Counted from the stretch's first letter, positions 8,075-17,171 are shown. The stretch is DNA of 64,000 nt from Chelativorans salis (GCF_025336525.1 NZ_JAOCZP010000012.1:80065-144064); one strand, 5' to 3'. Notes: generated from the sequence alone by a model not told the origin. Numbers and translations are program-made.

Positions 8075-9428
8075 CGGAATTCCTCCCGTTCAACTCAGCC
8101 AGGAAAGCTTCGAAAACGCGCACGATCTTGTCGATTTCCGCCGCACCCATCGGCGTTGAAAGACATGCCGCCGCATCCGGAAGAATGATGCCGTGTCGCA
8201 GGAAGAACCGGGACATGCTGCCCATCGTCTGGGCTTCCATGGTGTTCCAGCAAGCTTCCCGGAATTCCTTTGGTGGTGACGGTTTGGGATGGATGCGAAA
8301 AAGCGAGGCCGCCCCCGTCACGCTGAACGGCGCGCCGGAGCGTGTGATGGCTCCCTCCAGTTCCGCACGCAGCGTGGCGCCCAGCTCGTCGAGACGGGCA
8401 AAGGCGGCTTGATCGAGCGCCTCCATTGCCGCGCAACCGGCAACCATCGAGATCGGATTGGCTGAGAAGGTCCCGCCCTGAGGAAGCAGCGGTCGACCAT
8501 GTCCGGCATCGAACACGGCCATCACGTCAGCGCGACCGCCAACGGCGCCGATCGGAAATCCCCCTCCGATGATCTTTCCAAGGGCGAACAGATCCGGCTC
8601 GAGCCCGCAGCGAGACGCGGCGCCATGATAGCCTTGCCGAAAGTTCAGGACCTCGTCGCATACGATGAGCACCCCCAGCGAACGGGCGGTCTCCTGGAGC
8701 GCGGAGATGAACGCCGGCTCTGGAGTCACCAGACCGGCTCGGCTCGGCATCGGATCGATCACGATTGTCGCAAGCCGATGGGCGTTGCGCTCCAAGAGCT
8801 TGATCGCGCCGTCCGCATCATTGAGCCGCAGCACGATCGTTTCATCGAGCACCGAGGCTGGCATGCCGCGATAGTACGGCACCGAAGCTGGAGCGTCGGC
8901 CCGCCCCCAATTATCAGGAGAACTGGCCTGCGCCACTTCGACCCAATCATAGGCGCCGTGATAAGCGCCTTCGATTTTTGCGATGGCGCTTCGACCCGTG
9001 AATGCACGTGCTGCCTTTATCGCGAACATGACCGCCTCTGTGCCCGTATTGACGAAGCGGATGCGCTCGAGACGGGGCACGCGCTCGCATAGAAGCGTGC
9101 CGAGCGCTATTTCCGCCTCGGTTGGGCTCGCGAAGCAGCTGCCGCTTCGCAATTGCCGCTCTACGGCAGAGATCACGGGCGCGAAGGCATGACCATGGAT
9201 GAGGGTCGTGAAGTTCGCGTTGAGATCGAGGAATCGCGCGCCATCAGCGTCGGTAAGATAAGGCCCCTCGCCGCCAGCAATGTAGCGTGGCGTGGGGTTG
9301 CGCTCGATCGTAACGCGCGATGTGCCATCGGGAAAGACGCGACGGGCGCGCTGAAACAGACTTGCCGAGCGCGATCCCGGCACTGGATCTATCATCGAAC
9401 TGTCGAGCCGATCGGACAGAGTCGGCAT
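8061..9428 (-). CDS. Class III PLP-dependent aminotransferase, glutamate-1-semialdehyde aminomutase-like
   Basis: A 455-residue fold-type I aminotransferase. Recognisable features are the early GxG region (YIAGGEGPYLTDADG), FVNTGTEAVMFAIKAARA for phosphate binding, EGAYHGAYDW, the cofactor-ring Asp in VCDEVLNFR and the Schiff-base Lys in LFALGKIIGGGFPIGA. It resembles HemL-like proteins, but the catabolic context argues for a substrate-specific amine or amino acid aminotransferase rather than haem synthesis. The ATG follows GGAGG at proper spacing. It leads a three-gene operon (aminotransferase, ThDP enzyme, SDR) on the minus strand behind operator copy 4. Confidence 0.88.
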   Translation of the reverse strand: MPTLSDRLDSSMIDPVPGSRSASLFQRARRVFPDGTSRVTIERNPTPRYIAGGEGPYLTDADGARFLDLNANFTTLIHGHAFAPVISAVERQLRSGSCFASPTEAEIALGTLLCERVPRLERIRFVNTGTEAVMFAIKAARAFTGRSAIAKIEGAYHGAYDWVEVAQASSPDNWGRADAPASVPYYRGMPASVLDETIVLRLNDADGAIKLLERNAHRLATIVIDPMPSRAGLVTPEPAFISALQETARSLGVLIVCDEVLNFRQGYHGAASRCGLEPDLFALGKIIGGGFPIGAVGGRADVMAVFDAGHGRPLLPQGGTFSANPISMVAGCAAMEALDQAAFARLDELGATLRAELEGAITRSGAPFSVTGAASLFRIHPKPSPPKEFREACWNTMEAQTMGSMSRFFLRHGIILPDAAACLSTPMGAAEIDKIVRVFEAFLAELNGRNSDGGA

Positions 9429-9497
9429 TGCTTCATGCCTCCGGTTGTTGCCATCACTGAGGCCCTCAGGCCGAGCGAATAAAAGCGCCTTTTGGTA

Positions 9498-9511
9498 TTT
9501 GATGCAACAAA
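9498..9511 (-). promoter_or_regulatory. Operator copy 4 of the cluster regulon (aminotransferase operon)
   Basis: The plus strand reads TTTGATGCAACAAA; toward the gene it is TTTGTTGCATCAAA, one mismatch from copy 2. It sits about 70 bases ahead of the aminotransferase start. TTGCAT is a possible -10 hexamer. Confidence 0.6.
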
Positions 9512-9547
9512 AATCTTATCATGCCCTCCCGGTGGTGCTGCCTGCCG

Positions 9548-10261
9548 CTATTCGACCAGGGATGAAAGGTGCCGATAGCCGCTGCGGATATCGTTCTCAA
9601 TTGCCGCGCGCACGGCGGCTGCATCGCCGTCCTGCAGGCCGTGCAATGCCCACATATGATTGGACACACCTGTGCGGGACTGCGCGAATTCTGGATAAAG
9701 ATCGTTAAAAGACGGCCCGATCTGGAGCCACAGCGTTTCGATCATTATGACCAGCCGGACCATGCCGCTGCGGCGATAGATAAGAAAGTGGAAATCCTTG
9801 TTGGCGTCCAGAACTTCGGTATAGCGTGACTCGTCGAGACCCTGGTTGATCCGCTCCTGCAGGCGTTCGAGCTCCACGATATCGGCTGGGGTCACATTGG
9901 CTGCCGCCTTCTGCGCCGCCAGTCCCTCCAGCGCCAGGCGAATGGCCGTTATCTCATCGAGCGCGGCAAGCGTCAGCTGCGGCACGATCACCGTCTTGGG
10001 TCCAAGGTTTACGAGCGCTCCCTCGCCGATCAATCGGGTAATGGCGTCGCGTGCCGGTGTGGTGCTCACATGGAGTGCCTGCGCAACCGAGCGCATGGTC
10101 AGTTTGGTCCCTGGGCGCAGCGCCCCACGGATGAGGGAGTCCTTCAAGCTCGCATATGCGCGCTCGCCGAGGCTCTGGTGCCGGTCGATCGCCGCGAGCT
10201 CTCCGGGAAGCGAGGCTGGTTTCCTTCCTTTTGTCGCATCATGCATGGCAGCGATCCTCAT
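9548..10261 (-). CDS. GntR-family transcriptional regulator, FCD (FadR) subfamily
   Basis: A 237-residue regulator. Residues ~30-100 form the winged helix (ERAYASLKDSLIRGALRPG, recognition helix around VSTTPARDAITRLIGEGALV). The rest is an all-helical FCD ligand-binding domain with the metal-binding pattern starting at DEITAIRLALEGLA, then DANKDFHFLIYRRSGM, and His residues near NHMWALHGL. FCD regulators usually repress uptake and catabolic operons and release DNA when bound to an organic acid. The gene lies between two target operons, with operator copy 5 in its upstream region. An alternative start 12 bases downstream has a better-placed AGGA. Confidence 0.85.
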   Translation of the reverse strand: MRIAAMHDATKGRKPASLPGELAAIDRHQSLGERAYASLKDSLIRGALRPGTKLTMRSVAQALHVSTTPARDAITRLIGEGALVNLGPKTVIVPQLTLAALDEITAIRLALEGLAAQKAAANVTPADIVELERLQERINQGLDESRYTEVLDANKDFHFLIYRRSGMVRLVIMIETLWLQIGPSFNDLYPEFAQSRTGVSNHMWALHGLQDGDAAAVRAAIENDIRSGYRHLSSLVE

Positions 10262-10381
10262 GGTGGCGGCGCCGTCCTGGTCCAGCCGGCATACCTCAAG
10301 CGAATCGGGCCAGCGCCTAACGCACTCAGTTTATGCGTACAGGAGCCGTGTCACCAGTCGGCATGGCGAATTGCGCCAAGC

Positions 10382-10410
10382 TTGACAGCAGGGCCTCCTT
10401 TTTGTTACAC
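10382..10410 (+). promoter_or_regulatory. Sigma70-like promoter for the ABC transporter operon
   Basis: TTGACA at 10382-10387 and TTACAC at 10405-10410 with a 17-base spacer. Same arrangement as the promoter at 2955-2983. It leaves a leader of about 180 bases before the ABC ATPase start at 10594. The rest of the 10262-10593 interval shows no gene. Confidence 0.6.
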
Positions 10411-10414
10411 CAAA
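10401..10414 (+). promoter_or_regulatory. Operator copy 5 of the cluster regulon (ABC operon / GntR intergenic)
   Basis: TTTGTTACACCAAA overlaps the -10 hexamer. The downstream AATTTCAAATGTTAAGTCG closely matches the bases following copy 2. Lying between the divergent GntR gene and the ABC operon, it could serve both regulation and autoregulation. Confidence 0.6.
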
Positions 10415-10593
10415 TTTCAAATGTTAAGTCGGCGTCACGATCCCGCTTGGCAATCTGAGACGTGAAGGAGAATGGTCGCGCACCCTCAGCCCCCGTCGCG
10501 ACGCCCTTCCAATGCTGGCAGGTGGCATCGACGCGGTGCAGATCGGTGAGCCGGGAGGACGGGCTGGTCCTTCCGCAACATGAGAGGTTGGCG

Positions 10594-11688
10594 ATGCATG
10601 GAGCGAGTGTCTCCCTTCGAGAGCTGGGCAAGAGCTACGGGCCGGTGCCGGCAGTCGAGCGGCTGGCGATCGACATTCGACCGGGCGAGTTTCTTTCCCT
10701 CCTCGGTCCCTCCGGATCAGGCAAGACCACCCTTCTCATGATGGTGGCAGGATTCGAGCGGCCGGACACGGGAGCGATTTGGATCGGCGACCGCAACATC
10801 ACGCAGGTGGCGCCGAACCGGCGCGACATTGGCATGGTCTTCCAGCGCTATGCGCTCTTTCCCCACATGACGGTTGCCGAGAATGTCGCCTTTCCCTTGC
10901 GCATGCGCGGATTCCCTAAGACGAGAATATCGCAGAGCGTCGCCGAAGCTTTGTCCCTTGTGCAGTTGGAAGGACTGGAAAAACGCCTGCCCGCCCAATT
11001 GTCGGGCGGCCAGCAGCAGCGGGTGGCGGTGGCGCGTGCGCTCGTGTTCGAGCCCGCGGTGCTGCTCATGGACGAGCCGCTCGGGGCGCTCGACAAGAAG
11101 CTTCGCGAACAGATGCAGATCGAGATCAAGCGTCTCCAGCAGAGTTTGGGCATCACCGTAATCTACGTCACCCACGATCAGGAGGAGGCGTTGACGATGT
11201 CCGACCGCATTGCTGTCTTGCGCGACGGTTACCTGGAGCAGGTTGGATCCCCTGCCGACCTGTATGACGCGCCAGCCACAGCCTTCGTCGCCGACTTCAT
11301 CGGCAAGATGAACTTCCTGGACGGGATATGCCGCAAACTTGGCGCGGATTGCCTTGAAGTCGATTTGGGCCGGAGCGGCACGATCATCCTTCCGCAGCAA
11401 CCGGTGGCGAGCGCGCCCCCGCTGCAGCAGGGGCAACGGGTGCGATTGGCGGTTCGGCCTGAGCGGATGAAGCTCGATCGGCATGACGACCGCAAGATTT
11501 CCGGCGTCATCGAGGCCGTGATTTTCGCAGGCGCGTCACACACCTTCCTCATCCGGCTTGCCGGCGGGGAGATCATTCATGTTCAGACACAGGCGACCCA
11601 TGGTGGCTCTCTGCCGCAGGAAGGCGACCGCATCGGCTTCGTCATCCCGGACGACGCCGTGCATGTCTTCCCGCAGGCGGAGTGCTGA
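10594..11688 (+). CDS. ABC transporter ATP-binding protein (PotA-like)
   Basis: A 364-residue importer ATPase. It has Walker A LLGPSGSGKTT, Q-loop VFQRYALFPHMTV, signature LSGGQQQRVAVARAL, Walker B VLLMDEPLGALD and the H-loop THDQEEALT, followed by a C-terminal TOBE domain (residues ~285-360). This is the CUT1/PotA layout. The start at 10594 follows GAGAGG; an earlier in-frame GTG at 10462 would add 44 residues without conservation. The stop is four bases before the first permease gene. With the two permeases it forms an inner-membrane complex that imports ligand from the binding proteins at 3033 and/or 4323. Confidence 0.9.
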   Translation: MHGASVSLRELGKSYGPVPAVERLAIDIRPGEFLSLLGPSGSGKTTLLMMVAGFERPDTGAIWIGDRNITQVAPNRRDIGMVFQRYALFPHMTVAENVAFPLRMRGFPKTRISQSVAEALSLVQLEGLEKRLPAQLSGGQQQRVAVARALVFEPAVLLMDEPLGALDKKLREQMQIEIKRLQQSLGITVIYVTHDQEEALTMSDRIAVLRDGYLEQVGSPADLYDAPATAFVADFIGKMNFLDGICRKLGADCLEVDLGRSGTIILPQQPVASAPPLQQGQRVRLAVRPERMKLDRHDDRKISGVIEAVIFAGASHTFLIRLAGGEIIHVQTQATHGGSLPQEGDRIGFVIPDDAVHVFPQAEC

Positions 11689-11692
11689 AGCG

Positions 11693-12574
11693 ATGTGGAC
11701 AGCGCTTCAGCGGCGGTTCCGCGACGGCTCCTCCTCGCCAAGGGAATATGGGACGGCAATGTCGCTCGGCCTCGTTGCCCCGCTTTTGCTCTTGCTGCTG
11801 ATTGCCTTCGTCTATCCTGTCGGACGCCTCCTGTGGAACAGCATTTTTGCGCCGGACGCGACGCTTGTCCACTACGGCCGCATCATCGAGGAGCCACTCT
11901 ATCTCCTTGTCCTTTGGCGCACGCTTGAGATTGCCTTCGTTGTGACTGTGCTTGCCTTCCTGCTGGGCTATCCGGTCGCCTATGCGATGGCGCGCATGTC
12001 CGGCCGACGGGCGATGCTGGTCGCCGCCTGCGTTCTTGTCCCCCTGTGGACGAGCGCGCTCGTTCGGTCGTACGCCTGGATCGTAATCCTGCAACGAAAC
12101 GGGATCGTCAACGATCTCCTGGAAGAGGCGGGCCTCATCGAGACACCACTGCGGCTCCTCTACACAAAGGGGGCGGTCATCCTGGCGATGACGCACGTCC
12201 TGCTGCCCTTCATGATCCTGCCGATCTACTCGATCCTGCGAAACATTCCCGACGAGCTTGCGAAGGCCGCGCGCAATCTCGGGGCCAGCGCGCCGCAGGC
12301 CTTCCTTCGCATTACCTTGCCGCTCAGCCTGCCGGGCGCTGCAGCCGGTACGCTCATGACATTCATCCTGGCTCTCGGTTTCTACATCACGCCTGCTTTG
12401 GTGGGTGGTCCACGCACCCTCATGATGTCCACGTTGATGGCGCAGCAGACGACGGAGCTGCTCGACTGGCCGTTCGCGGGTGCGCTGTCGGCCGTGCTGT
12501 TGGCATCAACGCTCCTGCTCGTCGTTCTTTATCGCCGGGCGCTTTCGTTCAACAAGGGGTTCAAGATTGGCTGA
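11693..12574 (+). CDS. ABC transporter permease (PotB-like)
   Basis: A 293-residue inner-membrane permease with about six transmembrane helices, starting at the ATG four bases after the ATPase stop. The N terminus carries a hydrophobic helix (LVAPLLLLLLIAFVYPVGRLL). The EAA cytoplasmic loop that contacts the ATPase is seen at ELAKAARNLGASAPQAFLRITLPLSLPG. The family pattern and gene order match PotB. It overlaps the second permease gene by eight bases. Confidence 0.88.
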   Translation: MWTALQRRFRDGSSSPREYGTAMSLGLVAPLLLLLLIAFVYPVGRLLWNSIFAPDATLVHYGRIIEEPLYLLVLWRTLEIAFVVTVLAFLLGYPVAYAMARMSGRRAMLVAACVLVPLWTSALVRSYAWIVILQRNGIVNDLLEEAGLIETPLRLLYTKGAVILAMTHVLLPFMILPIYSILRNIPDELAKAARNLGASAPQAFLRITLPLSLPGAAAGTLMTFILALGFYITPALVGGPRTLMMSTLMAQQTTELLDWPFAGALSAVLLASTLLLVVLYRRALSFNKGFKIG

Positions 12575-13424
12575 TATCGACCTAGCTCTTGCCGCACGAA
12601 CGGCAAAAGAACGCAGCCAGGCGGGGATGACAAGCGTGACTGGGGTCGTGGCGGCGCTGGGACTCGGACTGATCCTGTTCTTTCTCCTTTTTCCCACGCT
12701 CATCGTCGTCCCGATGTCGGTTGGGACGGCGTCCCACATCGAGTTCCCGCCCCGCGGCATTACGCTCAGGTGGTACATCGAGTATTTTCACGATCCGGAC
12801 TGGATGGCTGCGACCTGGTTCAGCCTGCGCGTCGCCATCGCCACGACTTTCTCGGCAACGCTGGTCGGCACGCTGGCCGCAATCGCGCTCGTGCGCGGAC
12901 GCCTTCCGGGCAAGGAATTTCTTCAGGCGTTCACGCTCGCACCGCTGGTGGTCCCCCACATCGTGATAGCTGTCGCACTGTACCTCACCTTCGCACCACT
13001 CGGCCTGACAGGCAATCTCACTGGCTTCGTGATCGCCCACACGATGCTCGCGGTCCCTTATGTCGTTGTCACGGTGAGTGCTGCCCTGCAACGCTTCGAT
13101 CCCGCGCTGGAGCTTGCTGCGCTCAACTGCGGCGCAACCCGCATCCAGGCGTTCTTCTATATCGTCCTGCCCAACATCCTGCCCGGCGTTGCAGCTGGCG
13201 CCGTCTTCGCCTTCCTCGCATCCTTCGACGAGGCGACGGTCGCCTTCTTCATTTCCGGCATCGAGGGAAAAACGATCACTCGCAAGATGTTCGAGGACAT
13301 CGATTTCAATCTCACGCCGGTCATCGCGGCGGTCTCGACTGTCCTGACGGTGCTTTCCCTTATCTTGATGGGCATGATCGAGATTGCGCGGCGGAGGAGC
13401 GGATATGGCGGCCCTCGCCGCTGA
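12567..13424 (+). CDS. ABC transporter permease (PotC-like)
   Basis: A 285-residue permease with about six helices. The EAA loop reads LELAALNCGATRIQAFFYIVLPNILPG. The suggested start is a TTG at 12567, eight bases inside the PotB-like gene and preceded by AAGGGG; an ATG at 12627 is the alternative and still keeps all helices. It completes the PotABC-type transporter. The following M81 peptidase gene begins only 40 bases downstream, so it is probably part of the operon. Confidence 0.85.
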   Translation: MADIDLALAARTAKERSQAGMTSVTGVVAALGLGLILFFLLFPTLIVVPMSVGTASHIEFPPRGITLRWYIEYFHDPDWMAATWFSLRVAIATTFSATLVGTLAAIALVRGRLPGKEFLQAFTLAPLVVPHIVIAVALYLTFAPLGLTGNLTGFVIAHTMLAVPYVVVTVSAALQRFDPALELAALNCGATRIQAFFYIVLPNILPGVAAGAVFAFLASFDEATVAFFISGIEGKTITRKMFEDIDFNLTPVIAAVSTVLTVLSLILMGMIEIARRRSGYGGPRR

Positions 13425-13464
13425 CCGGACCGTCGCAAACAGAAGAGAGAGTGGAAGCTTTCTG

Positions 13465-15054
13465 ATGACAGCGCGCATGCCACGAGGAACGGGAGATGTC
13501 CAGTCAGCGACAAGCCGCAGGAGGCGGCGAATTCTGGTCGGCTGCATTTTCCACGAGTCTCACGGCTTCAGCCCCCACGTTACGACGGGTGATCAGTTCG
13601 AGATTTACCGAGGCGGCAAATTGATCGATCAGGCGCACCGTTCAAGCACAACCCTTGGCGGGATCGTCTCAAAGGCGCAAGATCTGGATCTCTCTGTTGT
13701 GCCGTCCGTTTCAGTCAGCGCTCCACCCGCTGGTCCGGTAGACCATGGATTCTACATGACGATTCGTGATGAGCTTGTCGATCTGGCGCGGCGCGAGGCC
13801 TGCGACGCGGTTGCACTCGAGTTGCACGGCGCCATGGGGACGACCGAACTTGCGGATGCCGAGGGTGATCTGCTCGCAGCGCTGAGCCAGGCCGTCGGAC
13901 CGGATATTCCGATCGGGATTGGGCTTGACCTGCATGCGCATGTGACGGGCGCAATGCTGGGTGCCGTCGACATCTGCATCGCCTGCAAGGAGAACCCCCA
14001 TTCCGATGTCGTTCGATGCGGCGAACGGGTGGTCGAAGGACTACTGGCCATGCTCGATGGAGACCTGAGGCCAGTGACGGCGATGGCGAAGGCGCCGATG
14101 ATCCTGCCGGGGGCTGCGGAAACTGCCGAAGGCCCGCTTGCTGCGGTGCACGCCAGGGCCCGGTCTATCCAAGCCGCGCACCCCGAGATATGGGATATAT
14201 CGCTATACAATGTCTTCCGCTATGTGGACGACGAGGACATCGGCCAGGCGGCTGTCGTCATCTCGAACGGAGCAAGCGACAGCGGCGTGCAGGCAGCAGA
14301 GGAGCTCGCTAGATTGTTTTGGGAGTGGCGCGAGCGCTTCCACGACGATCTCCTTTCGATCGACCAGGCGCTTGACATTGTGGCGACGGGGGATGGGCAA
14401 CGGCCGTATGTGTTGGCAGACATGGGGGACCGGGTATTGGCCGGCGCACCGGGCGACAGCACCGCAATCATCGCACGGGCGCTAGCGCGCTCTGACGGGC
14501 TTCGCGGCGCCATCCCAGTCACCGATCCCGACAGCGTCGAGGCCGCCACGGCGGCCGGTGTCGGCGCTCATGTGACACTGGACATCGGCGGACGCCTGAC
14601 GCCCGGCTTTTCGCCCCTGAAGATCACAGGCACTATCACGGGGGTCGGTGACGGTCGTTTCATCATGGCAGGCCCGTTCCGGGGTGGCGAGGAGACGAGC
14701 CTTGGCCAGACGGCCGTTCTTGTCGTCGACGATCGATTGCGAATCCTGCTGACAAGCAAGCCGGGCTTCACACATGATCCGGCGGCCTTCACGAGCCAGG
14801 GGATCGACCTGAGATCTCAGGACTTTGTGGTCGTGAAATCCGGCTACCACTTCAAACTCAATTTCGCGGGCATCGGCACACCGCTGAGCCTGACGTCTCC
14901 CGGCATCGGATATTACACACGCGGGCAGCTCGACTGGAAGAAGGCCCGCTTTTGGCCGGAGCACGACTTTGGTGAGGCTCGGATCGAAGCAGTCCTTTCC
15001 AACGTTCTAACCAGCCAGTTCCACCGCCCTCACCGCGATCCGCGAATGCGGTAG
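13465..15054 (+). CDS. M81-family metallopeptidase (MlrC/microcystinase-like)
   Basis: A 529-residue protein with the MlrC N-terminal domain: RILVGCIFHESHGFSP for the first metal-binding His region, ELHGAMGT, and IGLDLHAHVTGAM, all characteristic. The C-terminal MlrC domain includes TAVLVVDDRLRILLTSKP and a KSGYHFK motif. Described members act on linearised microcystin, but most homologues sit in ABC-transporter clusters and are thought to hydrolyse small amide or peptide-like compounds. Being last in the importer operon, it likely processes the imported substrate in the cytoplasm. Several upstream starts are possible; 13465 is a compromise with AG-rich sequence before it. Confidence 0.82.
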   Translation: MTARMPRGTGDVQSATSRRRRRILVGCIFHESHGFSPHVTTGDQFEIYRGGKLIDQAHRSSTTLGGIVSKAQDLDLSVVPSVSVSAPPAGPVDHGFYMTIRDELVDLARREACDAVALELHGAMGTTELADAEGDLLAALSQAVGPDIPIGIGLDLHAHVTGAMLGAVDICIACKENPHSDVVRCGERVVEGLLAMLDGDLRPVTAMAKAPMILPGAAETAEGPLAAVHARARSIQAAHPEIWDISLYNVFRYVDDEDIGQAAVVISNGASDSGVQAAEELARLFWEWRERFHDDLLSIDQALDIVATGDGQRPYVLADMGDRVLAGAPGDSTAIIARALARSDGLRGAIPVTDPDSVEAATAAGVGAHVTLDIGGRLTPGFSPLKITGTITGVGDGRFIMAGPFRGGEETSLGQTAVLVVDDRLRILLTSKPGFTHDPAAFTSQGIDLRSQDFVVVKSGYHFKLNFAGIGTPLSLTSPGIGYYTRGQLDWKKARFWPEHDFGEARIEAVLSNVLTSQFHRPHRDPRMR

Positions 15055-15074
15055 TCGCCAGCCTGCGGCTCATG

Positions 15075-15093
15075 GTACCCCGACATCGGGTAC
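15075..15093 (+). terminator. Weak hairpin after the M81 peptidase gene
   Basis: GTACCC(C)GA and TCGGGTAC pair with one bulged C and a two-base loop, 20 bases after the stop codon. There is no T-run, so it is at best a weak terminator or mRNA-end stabiliser. Confidence 0.3.
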
Positions 15094-15300
15094 TGACACA
15101 CAGGTGCGAGATGTTCAAAAGAAGCCAACAAGTCCCGGCGGGTACGACGGTCTGGACGCCGTATAGGGCGGCATGAAACCGCTTCAGTCGGCGCGCCGCG
15201 GACGTCGTGGCGGTTCTTGCAGTGGGTGCGGCGCACGGCGCTGCTTTGTCCGATGCACACATGTGGGCCCGCCCGCATCTCTAGGAGAAAAGGGCCTCCA

Positions 15301-16034
15301 ATGAAGCCGCTCGTGGTCATTGTTCGCAGGACGCGGAACTCTATCTTGTCCTCGACCATATAATCGATGTGGACGGCTTCGGAAGCGAACTGGCCTGCAG
15401 TCTGGAAGGCGCTCTGCAACTGGTGGCGAAGAAGATGCCGGCAGCTGTCATCCTCGATTGCCGGGCGGACGGCATACCGGCTCCGCGCCTGTGCACCCGG
15501 TTGAAGCAGGACAAGATCACGCGACCCGCTCCGGTCGTGGCACTCGTCGCGCCGCAGGCGGACGACAAGCACATCGCGCTCCTGCAAGCCGGCGCCGACG
15601 TGACCTTCGTGCGACCGTTGGTGCCGGCAAGGTTGCTGGCTTATCTGCGCAAGCGGGTGTGTTCGGCCGATCGGAGCGGCGAATATGCCCTGGCCTTCGA
15701 CGACATCGAAATGCGGCCCGATAGCTACCGCGTGCGACGGCGCGGTCAGGAGATTCAGCTCAGTTCAATCGAGTTCCACATCCTCCGGCATTTGGTGGAT
15801 CACCGTGGCCAGGCGTTCAGCCGCGAAGCGCTGATCGGCGTCGCCTGGCCGACCACGATCCACGTGAGCCTGCGCACGGTCGACGTGCATGTAAGTCGCA
15901 TGCGCAAAGCATTAAGGCGGATCGGCTGTCATGCTCTCAGCCGCACCATCCGGTCCGAAGGATACAGCTTTGGAGACGAAGTCGGCTCCTGTAACGCGCT
16001 CGAACCGAACGGCATGCCCCGACCGCCAAACTGA
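15301..16034 (+). pseudogene. OmpR/PhoB-type response regulator, frameshifted at its start
   Basis: An ATG at 15301 after AGGAG opens MKPLVVIV, the usual first strand of a receiver domain, but that frame stops after 20 codons. From about 15330 the continuation lies in another frame (DAELYLVLDHIIDVDGFGSE...), consistent with one missing base where the acidic pocket residues would be encoded. Downstream the phosphoacceptor Asp (VILDCRADG) is present. The usual switch Thr and the conserved Lys appear replaced (TFVRPLVP). A complete winged-helix DNA-binding domain follows (residues from LSSIEFHILRHLVD to LSRTIRSEGYSFG). If translated at all, it would start at the GTG at 15369 and lack beta-1/alpha-1. 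No kinase gene is adjacent. Confidence 0.7.
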
Positions 16035-16142
16035 CAGATTCGGCAGATCGTACAAACCGCTGGAGGGAAGCGAAGAACAAAATGTCCTGACGCGCCGCCG
16101 CATCATCTTCATCTTGCCCGAAATGCGTCCTAAGGCGGCTTC

Positions 16143-17171
16143 ATGCTAAAGTGCCCAGTCGCGATTCTTGTCTTTCTCCTTGGCCTTTCCATCGCCGCTC
16201 ACGGCGAAGAGGGCCTGGCGCAGCGTCTTGAAAAGCTCCTTGACGAGGCCGAGCGCCTAACACCGCTACAAACGGTCGTCGTCGCGCACGTGGGCGCGGT
16301 GGTGGCCGAACGCGGCTATCGCGGCCACTCGCCGGAGCGCCCTGCCAACATCAAGTCCGCCTCAAAGTCGATCATCTCCGCACTCGTCGGCATTGCCATC
16401 GACAAGGGCGTGCTCGAAGGCCCCAACCAAAAGATCGCCCCGCTCCTTCAAACCGACCTGCCTGCCGACCCGGATCCCCGGCTCAAAGAGGTGACAATCG
16501 GCCATCTGCTTTCCATGCAGGCAGGGCTGGGGCGCACTTCGGGCTCCAACTACGGACGCTGGGTGGCAAGCGACAATTGGGTTCGGGCGGCGCTCGCCAT
16601 GCCCTTCGACGACGAACCGGGCGGTGCCATGCTCTATTCCACCGGCTCGACGCATCTCCTTTCGGCAATCCTGACGCGCCGGACCGGCCGCTCTACGCTG
16701 GAACTGGCGCGTGAATGGCTGGGGCCGCAGGATGGCTTTTCCATCGCCGCCTGGGACCGTGATCCGCAGGGCATTTATCTCGGCGGCAACCAGATGGCCA
16801 TGAGCCCGCGCTCGCTGCTGGCCTTCGGCGAGCTCTACCGCAACGGCGGGGTGAGTCGTGACGGAGAGCAACTCGTGCCGGCCGATTGGATCAAGCTCTC
16901 GTGGAAGCCGCGCACCGCCTCCCGCTTCACTGGCGATGGCTACGGCTATGGCTGGTTCATGCGCGAGTCTGCGGACGAAGAAGTCTTCTATGGCTGGGGC
17001 TATGGCGGTCAGATGGTCTACGTCGTGCCGGGACGGGCGCTAACTGTGGTCATGATATCCAATGAGAACGGCCCCGCCGGTCGCAGCGGCCATCGCGATG
17101 ATCTCCACGCGTTGCTCAAGCGGATCATCGAGGTGACGGATGGCGTGCGCAAGGAAGCGCTGACCGAGTAG
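16143..17171 (+). CDS. Serine hydrolase, beta-lactamase/class C (penicillin-binding-like) family
   Basis: A 342-residue exported protein. The signal peptide (CPVAILVFLLGLSIAAHG) ends near residue 21. The active-site SxxK motif is SASK in IKSASKSIISALVG, followed by a Tyr-Ser-Thr block (MLYSTGSTHLLS) at the YxN position and a GWGYGGQMVYVVPG region near the third motif. Such proteins are mostly D-amino-acid peptidases or esterases rather than true beta-lactamases. It stands alone between the frameshifted regulator and a decayed small gene. Substrate unknown. Confidence 0.82.
   Translation: MLKCPVAILVFLLGLSIAAHGEEGLAQRLEKLLDEAERLTPLQTVVVAHVGAVVAERGYRGHSPERPANIKSASKSIISALVGIAIDKGVLEGPNQKIAPLLQTDLPADPDPRLKEVTIGHLLSMQAGLGRTSGSNYGRWVASDNWVRAALAMPFDDEPGGAMLYSTGSTHLLSAILTRRTGRSTLELAREWLGPQDGFSIAAWDRDPQGIYLGGNQMAMSPRSLLAFGELYRNGGVSRDGEQLVPADWIKLSWKPRTASRFTGDGYGYGWFMRESADEEVFYGWGYGGQMVYVVPGRALTVVMISNENGPAGRSGHRDDLHALLKRIIEVTDGVRKEALTE

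Noticed and set aside
15111..15173. A 20-codon frame (MFKRSQQVPAGTT...) upstream of the response regulator
   Set aside because: Too short, no clear ribosome site and no known family; leader-peptide function cannot be supported.
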